DNA of 64,000 nucleotides from Enchytraeus crypticus (lineage: Eukaryota > Annelida > Clitellata > Enchytraeida > Enchytraeidae), in NCBI GenBank assembly GCA_905160935.1, contig CAJHZI010000433.1, positions 186,001-250,000 of the forward strand, written 5' to 3'. Below are positions 56,801-64,000 of the stretch, piece after piece; the stretch's first letter is position 1; each line of letters begins with the position of its first letter. A program made the translations under genes and the position numbers. Below the pieces are notes generated by a model. It had not been told where the DNA came from and made no database searches. It worked only from the letters and a program-made list of their open reading frames with translations.

Positions 56801-59800
56801 AAGGTCAGGCTACTTGCGATATGTATTTTACAGATTTGTAGGTCAGATTATAGTCAAGATGTTATAATGGGGTTATAATATGTAATATAATCATCATCAT
56901 GTAGTATGTATATTACAGATTTGTAGGTTAGAATTATAGTTAAGATGTCATAATGGAGTGATTTGCTATATAGCTTCAATGTTAAACTCTCAGATGTACT
57001 GTTTACATAGGTGGCCTAGTCAATTCATCTTCTGCGGGTTTTGTGTAGCTCGACTTCCTTATGTGCTTGATATGAATCCTATGGATGACCAATCAGCGAT
57101 GTCGATACTTGATATAAATCCCATGTATGACCAATCAGCGATGATGATACTTGATATGAGTCCCATGGATGACCAATCAATGATGTCGATACTTGATATG
57201 AATCCCATGGATGACCAATCAATGATGTCGATACTTGATATGAATCCCATGGATGACCAATCTGCGATGACGATACTTGATATGAATCCCATGGATGACC
57301 AATCAATGATGTCGATACTTGATATGAATCCCATGGATGACCAATCAGCGATGTCGATTCTTGATATGAATGCCATGGATGACCAAACAATGATGTCGGT
57401 ACTTAGTATTAATCCTATGGATGACCAATCAACGATGTCGGTACATGGTATGAATCCCATGGATGACCAATCGATGACGTTGCATTCAAATTGCAAAACC
57501 GATTTAACATTTTTCTTTAGCTTTAATTAAATTTGATAGGTTTTTATATAATTGACTTCAATTTTGACAGAATTTTTATATCTTTATTAAATTTCTAGAA
57601 TTAAATATGGGTTATTTGTAGGAATTGACAATTAATATTAGGATGGTTGCCAAAAAAGTTTTCGTTTATTTCGTGTTAATTAGTAACTTTAGTTAGATTA
57701 TTCCTCAAAGTTACTTGTACTTAAGCATTGATGTAGACATTTCTTATTAAATTTGTTAAGCAATTATTACTACAATTAAAAAGTGTCAATATATAGAAAT
57801 CTAGACATTAATTTTGTATTTTATTTTTTTATACTACATTTGACTAATTTGAATTGTGACTGATGATACGGTATGAGACAGAGTGAAGTGGAGATGGTCT
57901 ATTCTTATCTCGACCCCAGCTAAACTGGGATTTAAGGGAAGACGATGACGATGATCATTTGTTTATGAAATTTCGTAATTACTTAATTATATGTCATATT
58001 TGCATCGATGTTTGCGCATCATTATTTGCGCATCTCTATCTAAGATGTATTATTTTGTATCTCGGACCCACTGCAGGTTGAGCTCGTGGATTTGTTGGCT
58101 GAGATCGACTATAAGATCATATCCTATATAGAGAAGTTGGACTCAACTACTGAGTACATTGGTGGACATCGCTACTTAAATGTAAGCTATGTCTGTTATA
58201 GGAAGCACTAGAGAATTGAGTTTTAATTTTGATTTGAAAAACCTGAAATCTACATTTAAAACTTGACAGCGACAGTATTAGATTTAAGAATCATGTATAG
58301 CTTAAATGTGGATATGGAGAAGACTGGAAAGGATTAGCTGGACTCAAAAGGTTACAAAATGAAGAAGTTCTGGAGGGAGTTGGTACAGATAGACAGTTGA
58401 TAAATGTGTTAAGAAATACAAAGAAGAGTTGGATAGGACACATTCTAAGAGCGGAAAGTCTATTAAACGAGGTCATAGAAGTTAGAGTGGAAGGAAATAG
58501 GGGCAGAGACAGGCCGAGATTTGTCAGTGTTCATCACTAAGAGAAGCAGATGAATTGAATTATTGCTTCAACATGTAAATACAAATATTTATACGTGTTA
58601 AAACGATGTGTAAATATTTGCAATAAAACAGTGTTAACTACTTGCATGATCTTCTTCTTCAGTTGCCTGCGAAATGGCATGTTCAAGGTACATATTCATA
58701 CTCAAAGTCTGCTTTCTCGCTACATATTACTTATTACTTGGATGATATTGATAACTAATAGAACGCATTGAAACGATTCATATAGCGTCTACTAATTAGA
58801 TCGTCCTATCCTCATCTAGTGTTCTCTGAAATTATACGACAATTAATCATGACTTTAAAATTTATGGTTTATACACTTTTTGTGATAATTACTCTGGATC
58901 ATTTAACCTATAGCAGTATGATAGACATGATAGAAAGGTAATTAACGTAAAAATAACGAAAGATAATATAATTAACGTAACGGAACGAGTAAGTTATAAG
59001 TTGTTGTACGAGTTATCCTCTTAAACATGTTGTAGAAGCTGAACCTGCAACAGCACGTGTTAGATGTATTTCTCCATCTATTGTCCGATGATGATCTAAG
59101 AGTCAGGAACGCTACGAGCGCAGCCCTCGTCAAGTAAGATGTTATATTTCATTTGCAGTTCTCTCGCAGATCAATATTTTTACAACAATATTTGACCAAC
59201 CTGCTAATGGGTTTTATAAAATGATTAAAATCATATTTATGAACTCTTTTCATTAAGATGTTTTATTAATAATAGTGTTTTGTGTTTTTGTGTTCGTGAA
59301 ATTGTGTTTGTGTTTCGAGTAAACCATTAATTTAAAGGAAAGATTAAAAACTCAGCGATACTGTTATCGTTGTTAATCACTGCACAAGTGCTTTTTTGTT
59401 ACTAAACATGAAACATTTTCTTCTAGTCATTTCTAAGATGGATGTAAATAATATTGTCATGACGAATTAGTTATGATTATTGTAATTTGTTAATTAATTA
59501 CTTACTTATTATTAGTATTAATTACTGTATAGAACAAACCTATAAGATTATTTTCACTGGCTCCATCCGGTGGCGATGTCGGTGATGGTAAATTTAATTA
59601 TTGATTATTAGGTTTATAAGTGTCTGGCTTTCTTAACGTCTGTACTCTTATATCTGCTTCATGATGGATATTTTTCCAGGTTGATTCCCAATCTGTTCTT
59701 CCGGGCCGACAGTCCACTCATGGACGCAGTCACGGCTAGAGCTCATCAGATGACTTACGCCCATCTCGGGTCCATCTCTGATGACGCCTACACGCCCCAG

Positions 59801-62800
59801 TCCACGATGCACTCGAGTGTAAAATCTAAGTACCTGTCCACCTCCTCGTCGTCGTGTATTGAGGCCGCGCTGTCGAGGATTGTAGTGACGATACACGCGG
59901 CGTTAGTGAAATCTTCCAACAGAAGTGTGATCGTAAGTGTTGATTCAGTTAATGCCAATAATTGTACGGAATAGTTGGACATTTTACATAATATGAGTTC
60001 ATTTCTGAGTTGTAGTTATTAAGAGAATAAGTTTACGTGTACTTTGAAGAAATTACTTAATGATATATGTGTCTAATTTATTAAAAGATTCATATTGATC
60101 TATCGATCTTGCTGTATTGATTGTAGTACTTTATTTGGCAGTATTTGTAATGTTTGCAAGGTAACAATTGTTTGTGATATAAGTATATCTGTGTATTACA
60201 ACACGGTTTGGCCTGGCCTCAATACTGTAAATCACTGTCTAACAGCCTGGAAGTGTTCCTATCCTTCTCAGTGCCTGTGCGTGTGTCGTTACGTACAGTG
60301 TTTCTGTCTGTGTTTGTATGTGTATTGTGGGTGTTATAGAGCTCAGTGTGTTTGTGTTTGTATGTGTAGTATGGGTGCTATAGAGCTCTGTGTGTTTGTA
60401 TGTGTAGTATGGGTGCTATAGAGCTCTGTGTGTTTGTATGTGTAGTATGGGTGCTATAGAGCTCTGTGTGTTTTATCTGAACACTACCCAGTGGATCACT
60501 ACCCTGCCGCCTGGGGGTGTGCCCCTGTGTATCACTCTGTATCTGTGGGTACTCCTGTTAGGACACTCAACGCACAGGCTGTTCCTCCTGCTCTGTTAGT
60601 ATCTCTCTCCATATGTGTGTGTATATGTCTAATTACGCTTTCTGACCCTGTGTTTGTCATGTTATGTTAAAGTTATTAGCAATACCTCTTAAAGTTATAA
60701 GCGATACCTCTTAAAAGTTATAAACAAGCTCCGGCTAGAGCCAGTGGGGATATCGATAAGATATTCGACCGCGGATCAGTAGGTGCGGGGTTCAAATCCT
60801 GGACTCGCCCGTCACTGTCATCGCTTTCGAGTGAGAAAATTGGCGTTAACATTAACGTTTAATGCTAACGCTCTTAAAGTTATAAGTAATCGCTCTTAAA
60901 GTTGAAAACAATCTCTCTCAAAATAATGAACTATCTCTCTCTGAGTAATAAATAGTCACTCTCGAAATAATAAACAATCCCTTTGCAGCAAACGTTTTAT
61001 TTTCAATAATATAGTTATATTTTCATTTCCACTCATTGAATGACATCATATGCCTGTTTGCTGTTGCTTGAAATAGTTTTTATCTTCTATATATTCCTCT
61101 TAGGGAGAAAAAATATTGACTTCTCTCAGCTTGAAATCTTTACAAGAATTATGTTGTTCCGACTCTAAGCCTAAGTAGGATAATTCGGAAAAAGTAATTT
61201 TGGCTTCTTTCAGTCGTCTTTGATACTAGTTATTTTTCAGCATAAGCTCAAAGCCACCTACATTCGAGAAGTTTGAATTTATAATGCAGTTTCTTCTATT
61301 TTACTATTTGTAATATAGTTTTACAACCAGTTTGCTTCTTAATCGTTGATTAAATATTAGATTGAGAAGTCTGCTTGATTAATTAAACAATCTAGTTGAA
61401 ACAAGAAGATTTTATATATTATTTATTTATTTATTTATTTGATACGCAACAGAAGGTTGACTGCTTAATTGGATGATGGGTGCTAGATTGATTGAATGCC
61501 TGATTGATTGACCGATTGATTAAATGATTTATTTTTGTCTTTTGATGGTTGATGGTCTGATTGATTAATTGACTGATTGATTAATTGACTGATTGATTTA
61601 CTCAGTGAAGCGGGTAGACTACACAGTTGTGGAGGAGGTCCCCTGCCTGTGTGCGTGGCTCACGTGACCTCGTCATTCCTCACTCTTGATTTGTCTGCTC
61701 ACGTTGATGCTCTGCAGTTGGCGGGAAATCTTTTGTCAGGTTCGCTGTCGTCCTTTCGCTTACTAATTCAACCAATCTATTATAATTATTACTGACAATG
61801 AAATCTTATATAGTAGTGTCATGGCCGAATTTAAATTGTAATATTCTGTATTTACATGTACTTTAGATTAGAATACAAAGTCATTAATCTTTATTTGGCA
61901 GAATATATTAAAGTTGGGTCCAACAGAAGGTAATAGCTATTTCTGCTTGTTATGCTTCCATATAAAGATATGGAATTTACTCTTTTGTTGACAGTGACTG
62001 CGTTGACTGATATTTCGGTTACGATTTGATATAATAATAATATTATTGCGGCGTCTGTGAAATTATCTTGTGGCTAGGAACCGGACGCTAAATTCTTGTT
62101 GATTGATTGATTGACTATTGAAATATTTTTCATAGAATTTGTTTTATAAAAATTTTAAATTCTTAAAACTAAGAACTGATTTAGTAGAAAGCTTAATTGA
62201 TTGATTGATATATTTAATAGGTGCAGAACTGTCATGTCTGCAGTATCCGGATGATAAAAGCCTATCTGGCACTGAGCCAATTCGTTGGGCTGCCGTATCA
62301 GACCGTGTCATTGCCTCTTTCGCTGATGATCTACTCACGCATGTTTCTAGGTGTTGTATATTTCTGTTAGATACTATATATTTTCTTTGAATATCGCTGC
62401 CTTTTTATTAATGACTTGACTTTAAATAATTATTTCATTGTTTCTGAATATATATTTTGCTTCTGAGATCAATTCATTTTGTTAACTGATATTGACCCAA
62501 TGAATTTCCATTTTTAAATGTGCCTCAGTTTTACTTGAGCATCAAAAGGTTGAAAAAGAAAATCTCTGAGAATCTGTTGTCTTTTCAGAGTACACAAGCA
62601 ACCAGAAGTAATTGTCAACAGCAGATCTTGGTTGCTGGCACTGTAATTAATAACTAAAATCTAAGTAAACATGAACGTATTCATACACTGTTTGAACTAA
62701 AATTTAGCATTTTTAGCGGTATTACTGGACATAAGCATCGTAAATGTCGTAAACGTTTTACTATGAGAATAGCACTATGAGAATATCATTATGAGCATTA

Positions 62801-63417
62801 TGAGCATTATGAGCATTATGAGAATAGCACATTTCATTAAAATTTGTTATACATGCATAATCATCATCATCATCATCATCTTCCCTTAAATCCCAGTTAA
62901 ACCAGGGTCGGGATACGAATAGACTTTCTCCAGTCCTCCCTGTCCCACACTATATCATCAGTTAAAAAAAGTTGATATATAATATGCTAATTATAATATA
63001 TAATATGTTTATGGTACTGGCAATAATACTAAACGCACAATAATACTATTAAACCCCATGTTTATAAATGAGCAACACTCTTTCAGATTAACATGTGTCT
63101 AATAATGGTATTCTAGAAATGTTTATTATTATAACTATCGATTATATTTAAGTAGTTCTTTGTAAATAACTACTTTATATTTAAGTAGTCTTTGTGTATT
63201 TTTACTGCTGCTTTGTTGAACAGATTACTGAATATAATCTACCACGTGTTGGATGATCAGACGCCTGGGCCCGCCCCCTCTAAGCCCCTCCTCTCTAACC
63301 TGCCCAACGCCCCCTCGCTCAGCCCAATCAGGCGCAAAGCCAGGATTGGCAGCAAAGAGGAACCGGTGGCTGCTGCAGCATCGTCAGCTGATAAACCATC
63401 AAAGCCTGCTCCTAAAG
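45559..63417 (+). CDS. HTT: Huntingtin, exons 1-19 (partial, continues past the window)
   Basis: Nineteen coding exons whose phases all agree, 3,202 nt or 1,067 codons so far. Identity rests on homology with human huntingtin as I remember it: the N17-like start [141 protein letters not shown] and [11 protein letters not shown]. The protein is a large HEAT-repeat scaffold that works with HAP40 in vesicle transport, autophagy and other roles. There is no polyglutamine or polyproline tract: the first exon runs from the amphipathic helix into [17 protein letters not shown]. The part seen corresponds to roughly the N-terminal third. Confidence 0.97.
46085..46160 (+). repeat. tRNA-like fragment (SINE family C)
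   Basis: CCGAATAGATAAGATGCGTT, GCAGGAGGTCATTGGTTTGAATC. Similar to 9,540-9,612; in HTT intron 1. Confidence 0.4.
46259..46378 (+). CDS. HTT: HTT exon 2
   Basis: After GCTACAG; encodes [17 protein letters not shown] and [20 protein letters not shown], donor AG|GTGCGT. The KKDK..N.C....C..Q..R pattern matches human exon 2; the Gly-rich part takes the place of the human Gln/Pro region. Confidence 0.9.
46985..47105 (+). CDS. HTT: HTT exon 3
   Basis: After TTTCTCAG; encodes [20 protein letters not shown] and [18 protein letters not shown]; donor AGG|GTATTT. Confidence 0.95.
47140..47385 (-). repeat. tRNA-like SINE (family B)
   Basis: Inserted 35 bp after exon 3. Minus strand box B TGGGTTCGAATCCCAGCCGC; starts with the palindromic AGTGAAATGATCAACTATG on plus. 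Confidence 0.75.
48132..48271 (+). CDS. HTT: HTT exon 4
   Basis: After CTCTTGTAG; encodes [20 protein letters not shown] and [20 protein letters not shown]; donor AG|GTAATA. Near-identical to human in its second half. Confidence 0.96.
49065..49200. repeat. (TA)n-rich tract
   Basis: TA dinucleotides mixed with TAATATATA, next to the SINE that splits the exon 5 array. Confidence 0.85.
49200..49432 (+). repeat. tRNA-like SINE (family B), fullest copy
   Basis: Starts TCTTAATAGCGTAGGGGTAA (box A-like), GTGGGTTCGAATCCCAGCCG (box B-like), ends AAAGTGATAGATATCAACAT then a TTTACATAG. ACATAG occurs on both sides of the inserted block, a likely target duplication within the exon 5 array. Confidence 0.75.
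49554..49692 (+). CDS. HTT: HTT exon 5
   Basis: Encodes [20 protein letters not shown] and [19 protein letters not shown]; donor AAG|GTAACT. The acceptor is the last unit of the upstream array. Confidence 0.95.
50117..50258 (+). CDS. HTT: HTT exon 6
   Basis: After TTTTGATAG; encodes [20 protein letters not shown] and [20 protein letters not shown]; donor CTAG|GTATGT. Confidence 0.95.
50290..50605. repeat. About 47-bp minisatellite after exon 6
   Basis: Six or seven copies of AAGCAATCTATCGGTTGATA, TATAAATCAATTAAACAATT-like units. It starts about 30 bp past the donor but does not include it. Confidence 0.85.
50875..51155 (+). repeat. LINE 3'-end fragment
   Basis: AAGAAGAGCTGGATGGGTCA, GAAATATGTGGAGAAGTTAT, GGACTTGCCCATAGGTAGTG, CACTGAGAGAGATA. 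It ends 43 bp before exon 7. Confidence 0.65.
51198..51397 (+). CDS. HTT: HTT exon 7
   Basis: After ATTCTGCAG; encodes [32 protein letters not shown] and [14 protein letters not shown]; donor AGG|GTATTT. Human has [20 protein letters not shown] here. Confidence 0.94.
51718..51901 (+). CDS. HTT: HTT exon 8
   Basis: After TGTTATAG; encodes [20 protein letters not shown] and [20 protein letters not shown]; ends AAATCTGATG|GTAAGT. The exon's last bases and the donor form the unit of the following array, so the exact donor in use is open. Confidence 0.9.
51891..52800 (+). repeat. 23-bp array of 5' splice sites
   Basis: Unit GTAAGTTGTAGAGAAG then TCTGATG, about 38 copies by length with about 20 exact GTAAGT by eye. 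TCTGATG|GTAAGTTG is the true end of exon 8 plus its donor. Later copies drift (GGTATGT, GGTAAAT, GAGTGTAAG). Confidence 0.92.
52905..52995 (-). repeat. Dispersed repeat with (TTA)n end
   Basis: Inverted copy of the 5,025-5,160 element: GGGGACGTCCCTGACATCAT then AAACCTTTATTATTATTATT. Confidence 0.7.
53040..53280 (-). repeat. Unclassified insertion flanked by (TTA)n
   Basis: 53,045-53,215 is GC-richer than its surroundings and open on the minus strand ([38 protein letters not shown]), followed by a (TTA)n run to 53,278. It resembles a piece of a transposable-element protein, but I cannot name it. Confidence 0.4.
53290..53799 (+). CDS. HTT: HTT exon 9, acidic disordered segment
   Basis: After GTTTTAG; 510 nt, encodes an Asp/Glu/Ser/Thr-rich linker ([60 protein letters not shown]). 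Donor ATCG|GTAGGC. It sits where human huntingtin has its caspase/calpain-cleaved disordered loop, and is rich in predicted casein-kinase-type sites. Confidence 0.9.
53822..53960 (+). repeat. Dispersed repeat with (TAA)n head
   Basis: (ATA)n then GAGGGTTTAACGTCCGTTTC and CAAGGATGATGTCAGGGACA. Begins 23 bp after the exon 9 donor. Confidence 0.75.
54700..54805 (-). repeat. 5S-rRNA-like SINE copy
   Basis: Minus strand: GAAGTTAAGCTACGTCGGGC, CTGGTCAGTACTAAGATGGG, CGACCGACGCC, which matches the 3' half of 5S rRNA including the internal A-box and C-box (GATGGGCGACC). Only the 3' half is present, so it is a 5S-derived SINE or pseudogene rather than a 5S gene. It ends about 35 bp before exon 10. Confidence 0.75.
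54839..55048 (+). CDS. HTT: HTT exon 10
   Basis: After GCTATGCAG; encodes [40 protein letters not shown] and [20 protein letters not shown]; donor CATG|GTCAGT. Human has RLLSASFLLTGGKN and [15 protein letters not shown]. Confidence 0.96.
55430..55720. repeat. Minisatellite before exon 11
   Basis: Irregular 60-70-bp repeats with ATGCTAGTTTTTCAACATAA and TCTCTAATGACATTATGC. Confidence 0.8.
55746..55904 (+). CDS. HTT: HTT exon 11
   Basis: After GTCTGCAG; encodes [20 protein letters not shown] and [20 protein letters not shown]; donor CACG|GTAGTA. Confidence 0.92.
55930..56065. repeat. 24-bp minisatellite after exon 11
   Basis: Five copies of CATTGACGATGTGCTGGATG TTGT. Too short a gap to the exon for an independent element. 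Confidence 0.85.
56160..56235 (+). repeat. LINE end fragment with (GA)n
   Basis: GCCATGGAATTGCCGGCACG ... GAGAGAGAGAGATG; diverged copy of the (GA)n-tailed family. Confidence 0.35.
56385..56480 (-). repeat. tRNA-like SINE (family B), diverged
   Basis: CCAGTCCGATGAATGTTTAG, TTTTACTCTCTGATCAGCTC matches the family B core with many substitutions. Confidence 0.5.
56607..56803 (+). CDS. HTT: HTT exon 12
   Basis: After TTGTTGTAG; encodes [20 protein letters not shown] and [16 protein letters not shown]; donor AAG|GTCAGG. Human has [20 protein letters not shown] and LTLRNSSYWLVR. Confidence 0.95.
57056..57490. repeat. 42-bp minisatellite in HTT intron 12
   Basis: About ten copies of GATATGAATCCCATGGATGA, CCAATCAATGATGTCGATACTT. 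The unit is 14 codons, leaving open frames on both strands (plus [14 protein letters not shown] repeats). No splice site leads into it in the HTT frame, so it is judged non-coding. Confidence 0.9.
57895..57960 (+). repeat. LINE 3'-end fragment with (GAT)n
   Basis: CTCGACCCCAGCTAAACTGG GATTTAAGGGAAGACGATGA; same family as 37,795-37,850. Confidence 0.6.
58077..58181 (+). CDS. HTT: HTT exon 13
   Basis: After CCACTGCAG; encodes [20 protein letters not shown] and [12 protein letters not shown]; donor AAT|GTAAGC. Confidence 0.94.
58315..58550 (+). repeat. LINE 3' ORF fragment
   Basis: GTACAGATAGACAGTTGATA, AAGAAGAGTTGGATAGGACA, AGGGGCAGAGACAGGCCGAG: plus-strand copy of the 18,410 and 44,440 family. 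Confidence 0.65.
58655..58740 (-). repeat. LINE 3'-end fragment
   Basis: TTCAGTTGCCTGCGAAATGG, CATGTTCAAGGTACATATTC, as at 35,585. Confidence 0.5.
59036..59133 (+). CDS. HTT: HTT exon 14
   Basis: After ATGTTGTAG; encodes [20 protein letters not shown] and [12 protein letters not shown]; donor CAA|GTAAGA. Confidence 0.94.
59680..59932 (+). CDS. HTT: HTT exon 15
   Basis: After TTTTTCCAG; encodes [20 protein letters not shown] and [20 protein letters not shown]; donor ATC|GTAAGT. Confidence 0.94.
60310..60480 (+). repeat. 38-bp array containing the exon 16 splice acceptor
   Basis: Unit TATGGGTGCTATAGAGCTCT, GTGTGTTTGTATGTGTAG. Exact TAG|TATGGGTGC junctions lie before 60,370, 60,408 and 60,446, plus a diverged earlier copy near 60,330. 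The last is taken as exon 16. Confidence 0.9.
60446..60516 (+). CDS. HTT: HTT exon 16
   Basis: Encodes [16 protein letters not shown] then DHYPAAWG; human has FGCCEALCLLSTAFPVCIW SLGW. Donor GG|GTGTGC was chosen because it gives the phase exon 17 needs; it is a weak donor and the frame stays open for about 90 more bases. Confidence 0.75.
60735..60870 (+). repeat. tRNA-like SINE (family A)
   Basis: AGCCAGTGGGGATATCGATA AGATATTCG, CCGCGGATCAGTAGGTGCGG, GGTTCAAATCCTGGAC, then the tail to TTAACATTAACG. Confidence 0.75.
61480..61605. repeat. TGATTGAT-type simple repeat before exon 17
   Basis: Degenerate TGATTGATTAATTGAC repeats reaching the acceptor. Confidence 0.7.
61606..61739 (+). CDS. HTT: HTT exon 17
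   Basis: After TTTACTCAG; encodes [20 protein letters not shown] and [20 protein letters not shown]; donor CAG|GTTCGC. Human has [20 protein letters not shown]. Confidence 0.9.
62221..62350 (+). CDS. HTT: HTT exon 18
   Basis: After TTTAATAG; encodes [20 protein letters not shown] and [20 protein letters not shown]; donor AG|GTGTTG. Human has [20 protein letters not shown]. Confidence 0.92.
62865..62960 (-). repeat. LINE 3'-end fragment with (ATC)n
   Basis: ATCATCATCATCATCATC then TTCCCTTAAATCCCAGTTAA and AGGGTCGGGATACGAATAGA. The target A-rich end is not visible. Confidence 0.6.
63224..63417 (+). CDS. HTT: HTT exon 19 (last in window)
   Basis: After TTGAACAG; encodes [40 protein letters not shown] and a Lys/Ala/Pro-rich tail; donor AAAG|GTCAGA, phase 1. 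PSLSPIRRK is nearly identical to human huntingtin. The gene continues past 64,000. Confidence 0.93.
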
Positions 63418-63435
63418 GTCAGATGTGTTCGTGTA

Positions 63436-64000
63436 TTAGTTAAGTATATCGTGAGGGTATATTTTGGTAATATAAGTAAGTGTATTAGTTATGTATATCA
63501 TACAGATATATGTGGGTAATTTAAGTAAGTGTTTTAGCAAGTATATCGTATAGATATATGTTGGTAAGTTTGTTAGTGTGTTAGTAAGTATATCATACTG
63601 ATATATGTGGTTAAGTATATAAGTAAGTGTGTTACTAAGTATATCATACAGATATATGTGGTAAGTATATAAGTAAGTGTGTTACTAAGTATATCATACA
63701 GATATATGTGGTTAAGTATATAAGTAAGTGTGTTACTAAGTATATCATACAGATATATGTGGGTAAGTATATAAGTAAGTGTGTTACTAAGTATATCGTA
63801 CAGATATATGTGGGTAAGTATATAAGTAAGTGTGTTAGTAAAGAATATAATAGAAATAGATATATGTGGGTAAGTATGTAAGTAAGTGTATTAGTAAGCA
63901 TATCATACAGATATATGTGGGTAAATATATAAGTTAGTGTATTAATCGGTGTATCTTACAGATATACATGTATGTGGGTAAGTATATAAGTAATTATACA
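63436..64000. repeat. About 50-bp GTAAGT-rich array after exon 19
   Basis: Copies of GTAAGTATATAAGTAAGTGT then GTTACTAAGTATATCATACA and GATATATGTGG run to the right edge. The array starts within about 20 bp of the exon 19 donor and each unit carries one or two GTAAGT words. The right boundary is unseen. Confidence 0.88.

Noticed and set aside
56958-57530. 190-aa frame in huntingtin intron 12
   Set aside because: 42-bp minisatellite, open on both strands, not in frame with exon 12 and separated from it by stops.
60095-60421. Cys/Val-rich 108-aa frame before exon 16
   Set aside because: TGTG-rich intron DNA and the 38-bp array; does not join in frame to huntingtin exons.

Overview
The window is eukaryotic nuclear DNA, AT-rich, with spliced genes, long introns, many dispersed repeats and several long minisatellites. 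The genes (huntingtin, POC5, TIMM29) and the transposon content (a THAP/DDE plus YqaJ cut-and-paste element, LINE fragments, tRNA-like and 5S-like SINEs) point to a metazoan. Huntingtin lacks a polyglutamine tract, and intron structure and repeat content do not look vertebrate, so an invertebrate is most likely. I cannot name the phylum from sequence alone.

Layout. 1-3,240: about 3 kb of an 18-bp satellite. 3.5-9.9 kb: gene-poor, with simple repeats, SINE-like pieces and a 33-bp minisatellite. 9,982-12,237 (minus): TIMM29, two exons. 13.25-14.02 kb: a 14-bp minisatellite. 15,226-25,642 (minus): the centriolar gene POC5, nine exons I can support plus one unresolved exon. 26.3-27.4 kb: a decayed LINE. 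27,704-40,670: an inverted-repeat element split by an 11.2-kb DNA transposon (27,901-39,133). That transposon carries two convergent spliced genes, a SWIM/YqaJ nuclease/PHD protein and a THAP/DDE transposase, and resembles the ISL2EU (IS4EU) type. Short deletion derivatives of it lie at 32.3, 24.9 and 20.2 kb. 40.92-42.39 kb: a second long inverted repeat. 43.4-44.7 kb: LINE fragments. 45,559 to beyond the right edge (plus): the first 19 exons of huntingtin, about 1,067 codons, with all exon phases mutually consistent.

The most unusual observation is in huntingtin. Three tandem arrays have repeat units containing a splice junction: a 5' splice site after exon 8 (23-bp unit, about 20 GTAAGT copies), the 3' splice site plus first bases of exon 5 (about 44-bp unit), and the 3' splice site plus first bases of exon 16 (38-bp unit). 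A fourth GTAAGT-rich array follows exon 19. The arrays look as if they grew from the exon-intron boundaries, leaving rows of decoy splice sites. I know of no description of this as a recurring pattern in one gene, but I could not search.

The three host genes have no evident functional link: TIMM29 serves mitochondrial carrier import, POC5 builds centrioles, and huntingtin is a HEAT-repeat scaffold. All exon boundaries were derived by eye from splice consensus, phase continuity and remembered human homologues, without a database search.
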